This document shows, piece after piece, positions 26,752 to 35,758 of a DNA stretch of 64,000 nucleotides. Below the pieces are notes generated by a model that saw only the letters and a list, made by a program, of their open reading frames with translations, was not told the DNA's origin and did not search any database. Source of the DNA: Pradoshia eiseniae. Lineage in GTDB: Bacteria > Bacillota > Bacilli > Bacillales > Pradoshiaceae. A program made the position numbers and the translations under genes. The DNA lies in the NCBI RefSeq assembly GCF_002946355.1, contig NZ_PKOZ01000003.1:241322-305321 (forward strand). Direction: 5' to 3'. Position 1 is the first letter of the stretch. Each line of letters opens with the position of its first letter.

Positions 26752-27546
26752 TTATCGCTTTAGATTAACAAGCTCCTGCAAAATTTCATCCGATGTGGTA
26801 ATAATTCTCGTATTGGCCTGGAAGCCGCGCTGCGCGACAATCATATCGGTGAATTCTTCAGAAAGGTCGACATTTGACATCTCCAGCGTTCCGGAAGATA
26901 TAGTCCCCCTTCCATCTGTGCTTGATGCGCCTACTTGCGGTTGGCCAGAGTTGACTGATTCTTGCAGCAGGTTACCCCCAGCCTTCTCCAAACCTCCTGG
27001 GTTGCTGAATTTGGCTAATGCTATAATGGCTAATTCCTCACTTGTCCCATCTGTTTTCACCACGTTGATGGCACCGTTCTGGGAAATGCTGAAGCTCTGA
27101 ATATTATTGGTGTCCAATTGAATGGCATTTCCTGCTGTATCTTCAACCTTATAACCTTCGCCTGTCACCAATGTTCCCTCTTCATCCAAATAGAAGTTGC
27201 CGGCACGTGTATAATAATCATTCGTCCCGTCATTCACGATAAAGTAGCCATCCCCTTCAATGCCAAGGTCCAGCGTTCTGGATGTATTTTGCAGACTGCC
27301 GGCCGTATCGATCGTATCAATGGATGAGATTGAGCTCCCAAGACCGATTTGAACAGCATTTGTACCGCCCCTTGTATCTGTGGATGCACTCGCTCCCATG
27401 GTCGTTTGGCTAATAGCATCCTTAAAGGTGACCCGACCTTTCTTAAAGCCGTATGTATTTACGTTAGCTATGTTATTGCCAATAACATCTAATTTGGTTT
27501 GGAAGTTTTTCAATCCGCTTATTCCTGAATACATAGAACGCAACAT
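26752..27546 (-). CDS. flgE: Flagellar hook protein FlgE (short Bacillus type)
   Basis: This forms the flagellar hook in Bacillus; older annotations called it FlgG. The 264-residue product has the N-terminal rod/hook signature SGISGLKNFQTKLDVIGNNI near residues 7-26, a short central domain with LDLGIEGDGYFIVND near 90-104, and the C-terminal helix SNVDLSEEFTDMIVAQRGFQ near 225-244. Short length fits the Bacillus hook protein rather than the longer E. coli FlgE. It follows flgD, its scaffold, after a 133-base gap. Confidence 0.93.
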   Translation of the reverse strand: MLRSMYSGISGLKNFQTKLDVIGNNIANVNTYGFKKGRVTFKDAISQTTMGASASTDTRGGTNAVQIGLGSSISSIDTIDTAGSLQNTSRTLDLGIEGDGYFIVNDGTNDYYTRAGNFYLDEEGTLVTGEGYKVEDTAGNAIQLDTNNIQSFSISQNGAINVVKTDGTSEELAIIALAKFSNPGGLEKAGGNLLQESVNSGQPQVGASSTDGRGTISSGTLEMSNVDLSEEFTDMIVAQRGFQANTRIITTSDEILQELVNLKR

Positions 27547-27679
27547 GTTAAAATTCCCCTTTCTCTCGGCTGTCTGTCGATTTGACAGCCAGGCCTTAGC
27601 CCTTCCTCTTTGTTATTGAATGAAAAACGCAAAAATCCGTATGTATCCTAACAATTACTGATATGCATTGGTCGTTCAA

Positions 27680-28297
27680 TCAACTGACCTTGATCAATTG
27701 ATTAATAGAAAGAATGCTCTCCTTCTCATCAATGACTTCAATGCTCACAAGACCATCCTTCAAGAAAACGGACGAGACAGCAGCGGTTACCTCTTGCCCC
27801 TCATTCATCCAAGTAACCTTCCTGCCAATGAGTCTGCTTGCTTCAGTGAGAGTAGGATGGCTGTCGATTGTATTCAAAGATGAGATATTGGCAGGACTTA
27901 GAGCCGTACCATCCTCAAGAATGAATTGCACCGTACCTGATTTGAATTGGACAGCTGCTACCATTCCTTTCCCCTCCATAATCTGGTCGCTTTCTGAGCT
28001 AACATTATGGTAAGCCACTTCCTTGCCAATAAATTGTGAGTAGCCAACCAATAAACTTTCATTTTGCGATTGAAGCATGTTTTCAAGTGTCCTATTCATA
28101 TTGCTCATTTGTTCAAGGCTTGAAAAGGTAGCCATCTGGGATACAAAGGCTGTATCATCCATAGGGCTTGTCGGATCTTGATTTTGCAGCTGTGTGATCA
28201 GGAGCTTCAAGAAATCATCTTTCTCAAGATTTGAGCTTGTCTCTCTTGCTTTATTCTCCAGCGAGCTGTACATCAAGCTAGTATCAATTTTAGTCAA
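27680..28297 (-). CDS. flgD: Flagellar hook assembly scaffold FlgD
   Basis: FlgD caps the growing hook and is lost when the filament starts. The 205-residue protein has the N-terminal FlgD signature with DDFLKLLITQLQNQDPTSPM near residues 26-45 and QMATFSSLEQMSNMN near 54-68. C-terminal beta-rich domains follow, including AYHNVSSESDQIMEGKG. It ends 133 bases before flgE and begins 14 bases after fliK. Confidence 0.94.
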   Translation of the reverse strand: MTKIDTSLMYSSLENKARETSSNLEKDDFLKLLITQLQNQDPTSPMDDTAFVSQMATFSSLEQMSNMNRTLENMLQSQNESLLVGYSQFIGKEVAYHNVSSESDQIMEGKGMVAAVQFKSGTVQFILEDGTALSPANISSLNTIDSHPTLTEASRLIGRKVTWMNEGQEVTAAVSSVFLKDGLVSIEVIDEKESILSINQLIKVS

Positions 28298-28311
28298 GAG
28301 CCATCCCTCCT

Positions 28312-29547
28312 TTAAACGGTTTCATCAATTAATAAATCCTGAAGTTCATCAAGGAAGGTTGAAAACTCACCATCCTCCTGATCCTCTAATCGTTCTTGCT
28401 GCTCTTCTTGATGATGCTGATCATTTAGTTGCCCATCAAACGAGCCTTTAGAATCCTGCAGGAGAATTCTATCCATCTGGATGCCCTGGTTTGCCAAGGT
28501 CATCCTCAAAGAGTGTAAATGGGATTCCAAGATTTCTTTTCCCTGTTGTGTGCTTGAGACGATGGTTGCTAGAACTTGCCCATCCTTTTTCGTCAATTCA
28601 ATTTGCAGGGTTCCGAGATTCTCAGGCGACAGCTGAATCTGCAGCCTTTGCAGACCATTTATAGACGTAAACTTTGCCTTCGCAAAGATGGAATCTAATT
28701 GCTTCATGAGTTCACCTGTCTCAATGGTTTGCCCATTCTTCATGAGAACGATTGCCTGGCTGTCCTTCACATATAGTTCTCCAGCCAATACGATTTGATT
28801 GAGCGGGATTTCCTGCCCCCCGCCCCGCATCAATCCGAGCATGGAATCATGGGAAGCGGATTGCAAGAATGCTGAGCTCTGCGGGAGCAAATTATCATTC
28901 CCTCCCTGATTTGCGGGTGGGAGCACGCTTGAGATCTTTTCTTTCCATCGTTCAAGCGCCTTTATAAGCAATTCTCCCTCATTGGATTGTGCTTCCGTCT
29001 CATTCGCCTCATGAGCGAGAACAAGTAACTGAGCCCATTTTAATACCATTTGCAATGGTCTTTGGTCTTTACCATCCGCCATTATTTCTTTTGAATTGGA
29101 TAATGAGTGCAGCAGGACTGATATAAGTGCTTCCATGCTCTTCTCATCTGGAGGAAAAACACGCAAATCATCCTGAAAGTCTATTCCTAATTGATTCCCG
29201 AGTGTTCGCAGGGCCATTTCAATCGATTCACCCGGCTCTTCGCCAAATATAGCAGTCAGATTAAGCGGCTTTATAACTTCAGCCATAGCACCATCTTTAA
29301 GCAAGGCGAGCAATTCAAGAGCTTCGGGCACTTCTTCCCAAGCGTCAGCCTTTAGAAAATCTGCAAGCTCATTCCACCCTGCTACTTCCTCTCCCTTAAC
29401 GCTTTCACTCTCGCTCTCTTTCTCCGATAGATGAGCCTTAAGATGACCTTGGAAGGAAGAGGACCCTTCTATCGGCCTCAAAAAGGGTTGCCCACCCGTT
29501 GGAGGTGATGGGATCCCTTTTTGTACGGAAAAGGTATATTGATTCAC
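28312..29547 (-). CDS. fliK: Flagellar hook-length control protein FliK
   Basis: FliK measures hook length and triggers the FlhB switch. The 411-residue protein has a long variable N-terminal part rich in Gln, Ser and Leu. The conserved C-terminal domain (about 310-370) has LQRLQIQLSPENLGTLQIEL and a following ATI segment. The last part is acidic and Gln-rich. The C-terminal domain and position between motE and flgD identify it; the N-terminal part is poorly conserved, as expected for a ruler. Confidence 0.9.
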   Translation of the reverse strand: MNQYTFSVQKGIPSPPTGGQPFLRPIEGSSSFQGHLKAHLSEKESESESVKGEEVAGWNELADFLKADAWEEVPEALELLALLKDGAMAEVIKPLNLTAIFGEEPGESIEMALRTLGNQLGIDFQDDLRVFPPDEKSMEALISVLLHSLSNSKEIMADGKDQRPLQMVLKWAQLLVLAHEANETEAQSNEGELLIKALERWKEKISSVLPPANQGGNDNLLPQSSAFLQSASHDSMLGLMRGGGQEIPLNQIVLAGELYVKDSQAIVLMKNGQTIETGELMKQLDSIFAKAKFTSINGLQRLQIQLSPENLGTLQIELTKKDGQVLATIVSSTQQGKEILESHLHSLRMTLANQGIQMDRILLQDSKGSFDGQLNDQHHQEEQQERLEDQEDGEFSTFLDELQDLLIDETV

Positions 29548-29592
29548 TATTTTCCCCCCTTTTGAATCTATTTGATTACGTCCATTTCTGTC

Positions 29593-30126
29593 TTAGATTT
29601 TCTTGATCAGCACAGCAGCTAGTGCCGGGTCCATTTTATCCATAATGGCCGCACGGGTTTTGATGGTGAGCGCAGATAATACCTCTGCTGCATCATCCTC
29701 AGCCATTTTCTCAAGCAGGAGCGCCGCCCTCTTTGGTGCCATCTCTTCAAATGTCGCAGCAGCCTCCCCTTCCGCTTTCTGGCCTGCCGTTGTCGTTAGT
29801 TCATCAATCCTGCTTTCAAGCTGAGTAATAGTGCGTTCACTTTTGATAAGCTCCTGCTCTTTGCTATCAAGCATTTTCTCAAGACTGGCTATTTCCTCTT
29901 TTGCATCCTTTAGCTGCTGATTGACCTTTGCCGATTCCCTCGTAGGATTCTCCGGCTCTAATACTTGCTGCTCATCCTTGCCGAGGAAGGTCATGGCCAA
30001 CTTTTCAGGGCTTTTTCCGGACATGATGAAAACAGCTATCATACCTATAGCCATCATGAGGATGGCCATTAGCAGGGTAAGGAAAATGGCCCGCAGTCTA
30101 AACCCTTTTCTCTCTTTTTCTTTCAT
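29593..30126 (-). CDS. motE: MotE (YlxF) MgtE-N-like flagellar chaperone/motility protein
   Basis: The 177-residue protein has an N-terminal membrane helix (about 11-31), a coiled coil (about 65-115), and a C-terminal domain resembling the MgtE intracellular N domain (MAPKRAALLLEKMAEDDAAE near residues 130-149). This matches B. subtilis YlxF; related proteins are called MotE and help stators or motor assembly in other bacteria. The exact role here is inferred. It lies between fliJ and fliK. Confidence 0.82.
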   Translation of the reverse strand: MKEKERKGFRLRAIFLTLLMAILMMAIGMIAVFIMSGKSPEKLAMTFLGKDEQQVLEPENPTRESAKVNQQLKDAKEEIASLEKMLDSKEQELIKSERTITQLESRIDELTTTAGQKAEGEAAATFEEMAPKRAALLLEKMAEDDAAEVLSALTIKTRAAIMDKMDPALAAVLIKKI

Positions 30127-30144
30127 CTGTTCTCCTCCGTACCA

Positions 30145-30597
30145 TTAAGAACGGCTCATATATTGCTGGATTGAGATTTCATCCATTTGCCGGTTCTCCA
30201 TCTGATTCACTTGCTCCATGAACGCTTGAACATCCTTTTCCTTCATCTTTTCGTATTTCTTCACTTCCATATTTTTTTCGACTAATATTTGATGATAGAA
30301 ATTCATTTTGTTCCGAGTCTCTATGACCCGTCTTTGATAGTGCTGAATCAGTTGCTCGTGGTTCTCAAGGAAAGATAAATTATGCCTCACCTGCTGGACA
30401 GACAAACCTTGCCTTAAGCGCTCTGCCTGCTCATCAAGCAGCTCCTCTTTTTTCTTAAGCATTCGGTACAGTTTTTCCGCTTCTGTTTCGAACTCTTTGA
30501 CAGCTAAGTTATATTTCGTCTGCGATTCTGTTTTTTCTTTTTCTCTCAAACTCATGATTTTTTCGAATTTATACTGATAGACCATCGACTCAGCCAC
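30145..30597 (-). CDS. fliJ: Flagellar export chaperone FliJ
   Basis: FliJ is the coiled-coil stalk that links the FliI ATPase to FlhA. The 150-residue product is almost entirely helical and charged, with YQYKFEKIMSLREKEKTE at the N-terminus, as in the family. It overlaps the end of fliI by eight bases. Confidence 0.92.
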   Translation of the reverse strand: MAESMVYQYKFEKIMSLREKEKTESQTKYNLAVKEFETEAEKLYRMLKKKEELLDEQAERLRQGLSVQQVRHNLSFLENHEQLIQHYQRRVIETRNKMNFYHQILVEKNMEVKKYEKMKEKDVQAFMEQVNQMENRQMDEISIQQYMSRS

Positions 30598-31906
30598 CTG
30601 CCTTCGTCAATGAAAGTAAGCTGCTGATTGACTGCTGTTTAGTCACTTTTTCATCGACTCCCTGTTTCATGTACTCGACGGTGCTGGGATATTTGCTGAT
30701 TGCTTCATCAATCAGCCGATTGCTCCCTTTCTTATAGGCACCGATATTGATGAGGTCTTCCGCATCCAGATAGGAGGATAAATATTGCCTTGCTGTCTCT
30801 GCCGCCCTGCTGTGGTCCGGTTCAATAATATGTGACATAACCCTGCTGATGCTTTTCAGAACATTAATGGCTGGAAACTGCCCTTTATTAGCAAGCTTGC
30901 GGTCAAGGACAAAGTGACCGTCGAGAATTCCGCGTACAGTATCTGCGATGGGTTCGTTCATATCATCACCATCCACCAGCACCGTATAAAAAGCCGTTAT
31001 GCTTCCAGTTTCATTGGTACCTGTTCGTTCAAGCAATTTAGGCAGTGTGCTGAAAACAGATGGCGTATACCCTTTAGTAGTCGGCGGTTCGCCGACTGCA
31101 AGCCCGATTTCCCGTTGTGCCATGGCAACCCTTGTGACCGAATCCATCATGAGCATGACATCCATCCCTTGATCGCGGAAATATTCGGTAATCGCTGTTG
31201 CAGTATAAGCTGCCTTTATTCTCATCAACGGCGGCTGGTCTGAGGTTGCGGCGATGACAATCGAGCGCTTGAGCCCCTCTTCTCCGAGATCTCGCTCAAT
31301 GAATTCACGTACCTCCCTGCCCCTCTCGCCTACAAGCGCTATGACGTTTAAATCGGCAGCGCTGTTTCTGGCGACCATGCCGAGCAGTGTGCTCTTTCCA
31401 ACGCCGCTCCCGGCAAATATGCCAACCCTCTGCCCCTTGCCAACGGTGAGAAGACCATCAATCACTCTTACACCCGTTTCTATTGCTCCCGAGATTGGAG
31501 GCCGACTCATCGGTCCCGGCGGCTCCTTGTCAGTAGGTACAGGCTGCAGTCCCCCTGGCAATGGAGAGCCATCAAGCGGATTTCCCATGGCATCAAGAGC
31601 AAGCCCGATTAAGCCAGGGCCAACCTTAATCTCAAGAGGCTTCCCGGCTGCTTCCACAATGGAGCCGGGGGATATATCATTGACTGTTGTATATGGCATC
31701 AGAATGACTATTTCGTCCTTAAAACCTACAACTTCGGCCATGATGATCCCATTACGGTGATTTTTTGTATGAATATAACAAACATCTCCGATTGAGCTTA
31801 CCGGCCCTTTAGATTCAATCATTAATCCGACGACGCGTTTTATCTTGCCATAACGTTTAAAGGAATCAATCTGTTTAATATGTTGAGATAGCTCCGTTAT
31901 TCTCAT
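30590..31906 (-). CDS. fliI: Flagellum-specific export ATPase FliI
   Basis: FliI is the hexameric ATPase of the flagellar type III export system. The 438-residue protein has a Walker A motif GSGVGKS at residues 166-172, GERGREVREFIERDLGEEGL near 193-212, and the Walker B region MDVMLMMDSVTRVAMAQRE near 247-265. An F1-beta-like N-terminal domain precedes them. Length and order match B. subtilis. It overlaps fliH by four bases and fliJ by eight. Confidence 0.97.
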   Translation of the reverse strand: MRITELSQHIKQIDSFKRYGKIKRVVGLMIESKGPVSSIGDVCYIHTKNHRNGIIMAEVVGFKDEIVILMPYTTVNDISPGSIVEAAGKPLEIKVGPGLIGLALDAMGNPLDGSPLPGGLQPVPTDKEPPGPMSRPPISGAIETGVRVIDGLLTVGKGQRVGIFAGSGVGKSTLLGMVARNSAADLNVIALVGERGREVREFIERDLGEEGLKRSIVIAATSDQPPLMRIKAAYTATAITEYFRDQGMDVMLMMDSVTRVAMAQREIGLAVGEPPTTKGYTPSVFSTLPKLLERTGTNETGSITAFYTVLVDGDDMNEPIADTVRGILDGHFVLDRKLANKGQFPAINVLKSISRVMSHIIEPDHSRAAETARQYLSSYLDAEDLINIGAYKKGSNRLIDEAISKYPSTVEYMKQGVDEKVTKQQSISSLLSLTKAGG

Positions 31907-32652
31907 CTCTGCTCCTCCAGCATTTCGAGGAGAGTCTTCCTGATTTGCTCCAGCTGAACATCCACACTTGCCGTCAGCCGTCCGCTTGAGGATTCAATAT
32001 AACAATCTCCCTCTGACAACTCTTCATCCGGATAAATATATAAAGCCGTCTCCCTTGGGAAAAGGGAGGCTAATTCATTTTTATTGCAAAGTATGTGCTC
32101 ATAATGAGCAGGATGGATATGCAGCTCAATATTTCTGTATTCTCTTGACTCTTTGATGGCATTTCTGACAAAAGCAAAATATGTATCATCATCCTCGTAC
32201 AGCTGATAAGCAATGATTTTTTCTGCTACCGCCATTGACAGGTCTAGGATTGTCCTCTCAGCTTCCTCAATGGTTTGATGGTATTCGGCACTGGCGCTGT
32301 CCGCTGTATTCTTCGCCAGCTGTATCAGTTCCCGATATTGATGCTTGCCTTGCTCTAACCCGGCATCATATCCTTCTCTGTACGCTTTTTCACCTTGAAT
32401 TCTTTTTTCCTCTTCCCACGCTCGCCTTTCTTCCTCGATATCTTCCCTAATCATCATGGCCTCTTCCTTCGCTTTCATGATTAGCTGATTCGCTTTCTCG
32501 GTTGCCTCTTTATACACTTCCTCCGGCAAGGGGAAGCCCTGTTTCTCTGCTTGGACAACAGGGTCTTCCGGCTTTGGGAAGGATTTCAAGCCCAATACTT
32601 TGTTTGGCACATTTCCGACGAGGGCTGCATTTGATTTGATGATTCTAGACAA
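31903..32652 (-). CDS. fliH: Flagellar assembly protein FliH
   Basis: FliH is the peripheral stalk that binds and regulates FliI. The 249-residue protein has a long charged coiled coil (about 45-110) and a C-terminal domain resembling V-type ATPase stators, with ERTILDLSMAVAEKIIAYQL near 148-167. I chose the TTG at 32652 because it gives MSRIIK, close to the MSNVIK start in B. subtilis, with GGAG nine bases upstream. An ATG three codons earlier also lies near the site and cannot be ruled out. It overlaps fliG by eight bases. Confidence 0.9.
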   Translation of the reverse strand: MSRIIKSNAALVGNVPNKVLGLKSFPKPEDPVVQAEKQGFPLPEEVYKEATEKANQLIMKAKEEAMMIREDIEEERRAWEEEKRIQGEKAYREGYDAGLEQGKHQYRELIQLAKNTADSASAEYHQTIEEAERTILDLSMAVAEKIIAYQLYEDDDTYFAFVRNAIKESREYRNIELHIHPAHYEHILCNKNELASLFPRETALYIYPDEELSEGDCYIESSSGRLTASVDVQLEQIRKTLLEMLEEQR

Positions 32653-33664
32653 TGATGTCATCTCCTCCGCCCCTTGCCAGCACAATTTCACCCGCATCCT
32701 CTAACTGCCTGATTACAGCAACTATTCTTGATTGGGCTTCTTCTACATCACGCAAGCGAACCGGGCCGAGATATTCCATTTCTTCGGCAAAGGTTTCGAC
32801 CATCCGCTTGGACATATTTTTATAGACGATATCTTTGACCTCCTCGCTTGCAACCTTAAGGGAAAGGAGAAGATCATTATTGTCCACATCTCGAATGACT
32901 CGCTGAATGGCTCTGTTATCAAGAGTGACAATATCCTCAAAGACGAACATTCTTTTCTTGATTTCTTCGGCCAAGCCAGGGTCTTGAATTTCAAGCGCAT
33001 CCAGTATTGTTCTTTCGGTTGAGCGATCGACCCCATTTAGCACTTCCACGACCGCTTCAATACCGCCTGTTTGAGTATAATCCTGCGTAACAGTAGCAGA
33101 TAATTTTCTTTCCAGGATTTGCTCGAGCTCACTAATAATCTCTGGTGATGTGCTATCCATTATGGCGATTCTTTTAGCAACATCAGCTTGCATATCATTT
33201 GGCAGTGCCGAGAGAATTTCACTAGCTTGAACGGCGTCAAGATAGGATAGAATTAGCGCAATTGTCTGCGGATGCTCGTTTTGAATGAAATTCAATATTT
33301 GGGCCGGGTCGGCTTTTCGCACAAAATCAAATGGTCTCACTTGAAGCGAGGAGGTTAAGCGATTGATAACTGCATTAGCTTTGTCATCGCCAAGCGCTTT
33401 CTCAAGAATTGTCTTTGCATAAGCGATCCCTCCCTGTGAGATATATTCCTGGGCAATGGCAATCGTATGGAATTCCTCGAGAATGGCTTCCTTTTCCTTG
33501 GGACCCACCTTGCGGACGTTTGATATTTCAAGCGTCATATTCTCAATCTCTTCTTCAGATAAATGCTTATAAATATTTGCTGACACATCCGGACCTAAGG
33601 AGATGAGCAGAATGGCTGCTTTTTGCCTGCCTGTAAGCATATTTTTCCTCTCTCTAATTGACAT
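32645..33664 (-). CDS. fliG: Flagellar motor switch protein FliG
   Basis: FliG couples stator torque to rotation. The 339-residue protein has the N-terminal FliF-binding domain (LTGRQKAAILLISLGPDV), the middle domain with EHPQTIALILSYLD near residues 134-147, and the C-terminal torque domain with FEDIVTLDNRAIQRVIRDVD near 245-265. It ends with the same RGGGDDIIV as B. subtilis FliG. It follows fliF after 12 bases with GGAGGATCAAGG upstream. Confidence 0.97.
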   Translation of the reverse strand: MSIRERKNMLTGRQKAAILLISLGPDVSANIYKHLSEEEIENMTLEISNVRKVGPKEKEAILEEFHTIAIAQEYISQGGIAYAKTILEKALGDDKANAVINRLTSSLQVRPFDFVRKADPAQILNFIQNEHPQTIALILSYLDAVQASEILSALPNDMQADVAKRIAIMDSTSPEIISELEQILERKLSATVTQDYTQTGGIEAVVEVLNGVDRSTERTILDALEIQDPGLAEEIKKRMFVFEDIVTLDNRAIQRVIRDVDNNDLLLSLKVASEEVKDIVYKNMSKRMVETFAEEMEYLGPVRLRDVEEAQSRIVAVIRQLEDAGEIVLARGGGDDIIV

Positions 33665-33676
33665 CCTTGATCCTCC

Positions 33677-35275
33677 TTATTCTTCCGCAATCCAAGACCT
33701 TAACAGTTTGGCAAATTCATCAGGTTTTTCCTTAGCCAATTTTTCAAGCTGCTTTCTCCTAATCGTTCCCTCTGTCTCAACCTCTTCCTCAATATCCGGC
33801 ACCTCTACTGGCGGCAATAACTCTTCGTATTCAGGTTCAAGAATTTCTTCCTGTCTGCGTGCACGAATGATATAAACAATGAGCAGGATAATCAAAAGCA
33901 ATAAAACTCCGCCTGTCGCATAAACCCACCAAGGGATGCTTGAAACTGCGTCATCTTCATCGAAGGTTACCTTACCATTGAAAGGCTGGACCGAAACGAC
34001 GATTTTCTCTTCAATCTGTTGGTCTGTCAGTTCTTCTTTCATCGTAGATTTATCGATGCTTGTACGAACGATTGTGCTCAATATATGTTGGATATCTTCA
34101 ACTTGCTCATCAGGAAGAGAGGCAGGATTATTGGCATCAGGAGGCTCTACCATTACTTGAATGCCAAGATCCCTGACCTTGTATGGCGATTCAATGATTT
34201 CCTTTCGAATACGATTCACTTCATGATTAATCGTTTCCTCCGTCTTCTCATAATCTCCATTGCCTTCAGAGCCCTCAAGATATTGGGTCCCTAAAGAGTC
34301 AGAGCCGTCCTCGGTAATTGGCGTGCCTCCTTCAGTTCCGCTTTGCCCGCTGTATGTTTCCGTTAATTTTTGTGCACTAATAGCCAAGCCTTCCATGTTC
34401 TCTTTATCAACGGGTTCAACCAGATTTTCTTCACGGTTTTCTTTTGTAAAGTCAACATCAGCCGTAACGGACACGACAACCTTGTCCTGACCCATTAATG
34501 TGGCAAGCATAGTTTGCACTTGTCTTTGTATATCTTTTTCGACCTCATTCTTCATTTCATTTTGCGAGAAGAATGCATCAGATGCTCCTGTCCCTGAATT
34601 TCCTAGGTCAAAATACTCGAAATATTGATTCATTATTACGATATTATCTACAGGAAGGTTTGTTACACTTTTTGAAACCAGATGATAGAGCGCCTGAATT
34701 TGTGAATCCTCAAATTCCTGCCCAGGTTTTGTGTTTAGAACAATCGAGGCAGATGCTGCTTTCGCCTCATCACTCACAAATACTTCCTTTTCTGGAACAG
34801 TAAGCATGACCTCCGCATCTCGGACACCTTCAATTCCTTTGAGTAATGCAGCGATTTCATTTTGTAGAGCGTCTTGTTTAATGACATTGAATTCATTGTC
34901 AGTCATGCCAAAACTGGCATTTTCACTGAAATAAGAAAAATCGATATTTCCAGACTCAGGCAGCCCTTCTGCTGCTAATTCCACTAGCAGGGTATCTGTC
35001 ATATCAACCGGGACAAGAATGGATGTCCCTCCCTCACTAATTTCTGATTGAACGCCTCTAGCATCCAGATTCTCCTTAATAGCTCCTGTTTCAGAAGGGG
35101 AGAGATTGCTATAGAGAGGAACAAGCGTCGTTCTTGTCGATACATAAGCAATGATTGCTGAAGTTAGCAATATGACAGCTATCAGGCTAATAAATATTCT
35201 TCTTTGCTTACTTGAGCGACCCTTCCAATAATCTGCCAATTGATTTTTGTATTTTCCCATTGATTCCTTCATCAT
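33677..35275 (-). CDS. fliF: Flagellar MS-ring protein FliF
   Basis: FliF forms the MS ring in the membrane. The 532-residue protein has an N-terminal membrane helix (about 25-45), secretin-like ring domains including VPVDMTDTLLVELAAEGLP near 67-85, an extracellular loop rich in Ser, Gly and acidic residues (about 300-345), and a second membrane helix (about 445-467). The cytoplasmic tail ends with KPDEFAKLLRSWIAEE, the FliG-binding peptide. An alternative start five codons later (MGKYKN) has AAGGA upstream, so the true N-terminus is uncertain by a few residues. Confidence 0.95.
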   Translation of the reverse strand: MMKESMGKYKNQLADYWKGRSSKQRRIFISLIAVILLTSAIIAYVSTRTTLVPLYSNLSPSETGAIKENLDARGVQSEISEGGTSILVPVDMTDTLLVELAAEGLPESGNIDFSYFSENASFGMTDNEFNVIKQDALQNEIAALLKGIEGVRDAEVMLTVPEKEVFVSDEAKAASASIVLNTKPGQEFEDSQIQALYHLVSKSVTNLPVDNIVIMNQYFEYFDLGNSGTGASDAFFSQNEMKNEVEKDIQRQVQTMLATLMGQDKVVVSVTADVDFTKENREENLVEPVDKENMEGLAISAQKLTETYSGQSGTEGGTPITEDGSDSLGTQYLEGSEGNGDYEKTEETINHEVNRIRKEIIESPYKVRDLGIQVMVEPPDANNPASLPDEQVEDIQHILSTIVRTSIDKSTMKEELTDQQIEEKIVVSVQPFNGKVTFDEDDAVSSIPWWVYATGGVLLLLIILLIVYIIRARRQEEILEPEYEELLPPVEVPDIEEEVETEGTIRRKQLEKLAKEKPDEFAKLLRSWIAEE

Positions 35276-35434
35276 GATCCCCCGAACTTATCTTTCTTGC
35301 ATCACAGCTATTCAATTGGCCGTTAATATAGTCTTGATAAAATAATCCATAAATACAGCCTTTCAAAAATTGCTTCAACCCATATTGGGAGGGGCTATTA
35401 ATATGTATAGTAAAACCGTTTCCTGCAGCATGCC

Positions 35435-35746
35435 TTACATGCTGATTCTCATCATTTCCTGATAGGCCTCGATTGCTTTATTTCTAAATTGGATGGCTGC
35501 TTCAAGCGTTATGCTCGCCTTCTGTGCTGTAATCATGACATCCTCTAGACTGACATCATGCCCAAGCGCTAATTTTTGCGTCATTTCGCCAGAAGCTTGC
35601 TGTGCAGTATTAATTTCAGAAATTGATTCCTTCAATACGGACGCAAAAGATGTTTGTGCTTCGTATGGTGTAATTGAACCTTTTGTTTCAGCTTTATTCT
35701 CCACAAAGATTGAAGAAACTGAATTTGAAAGCGCAGATATATCCAT
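35435..35746 (-). CDS. fliE: Flagellar hook-basal body complex protein FliE
   Basis: FliE links the MS ring to the rod. The 103-residue helical protein has FASVLKESISEINTAQ near residues 32-47, LEDVMITAQKASITLE near 66-81, and the conserved C-terminus with AIEAYQEMMRISM. Length matches the family. A small hairpin at 35426-35444 surrounds its stop codon. It lies between flgC and fliF, with a 159-base gap before fliF that shows no other gene. Confidence 0.94.
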   Translation of the reverse strand: MDISALSNSVSSIFVENKAETKGSITPYEAQTSFASVLKESISEINTAQQASGEMTQKLALGHDVSLEDVMITAQKASITLEAAIQFRNKAIEAYQEMMRISM

Positions 35747-35758
35747 TTAGAATCCTCC

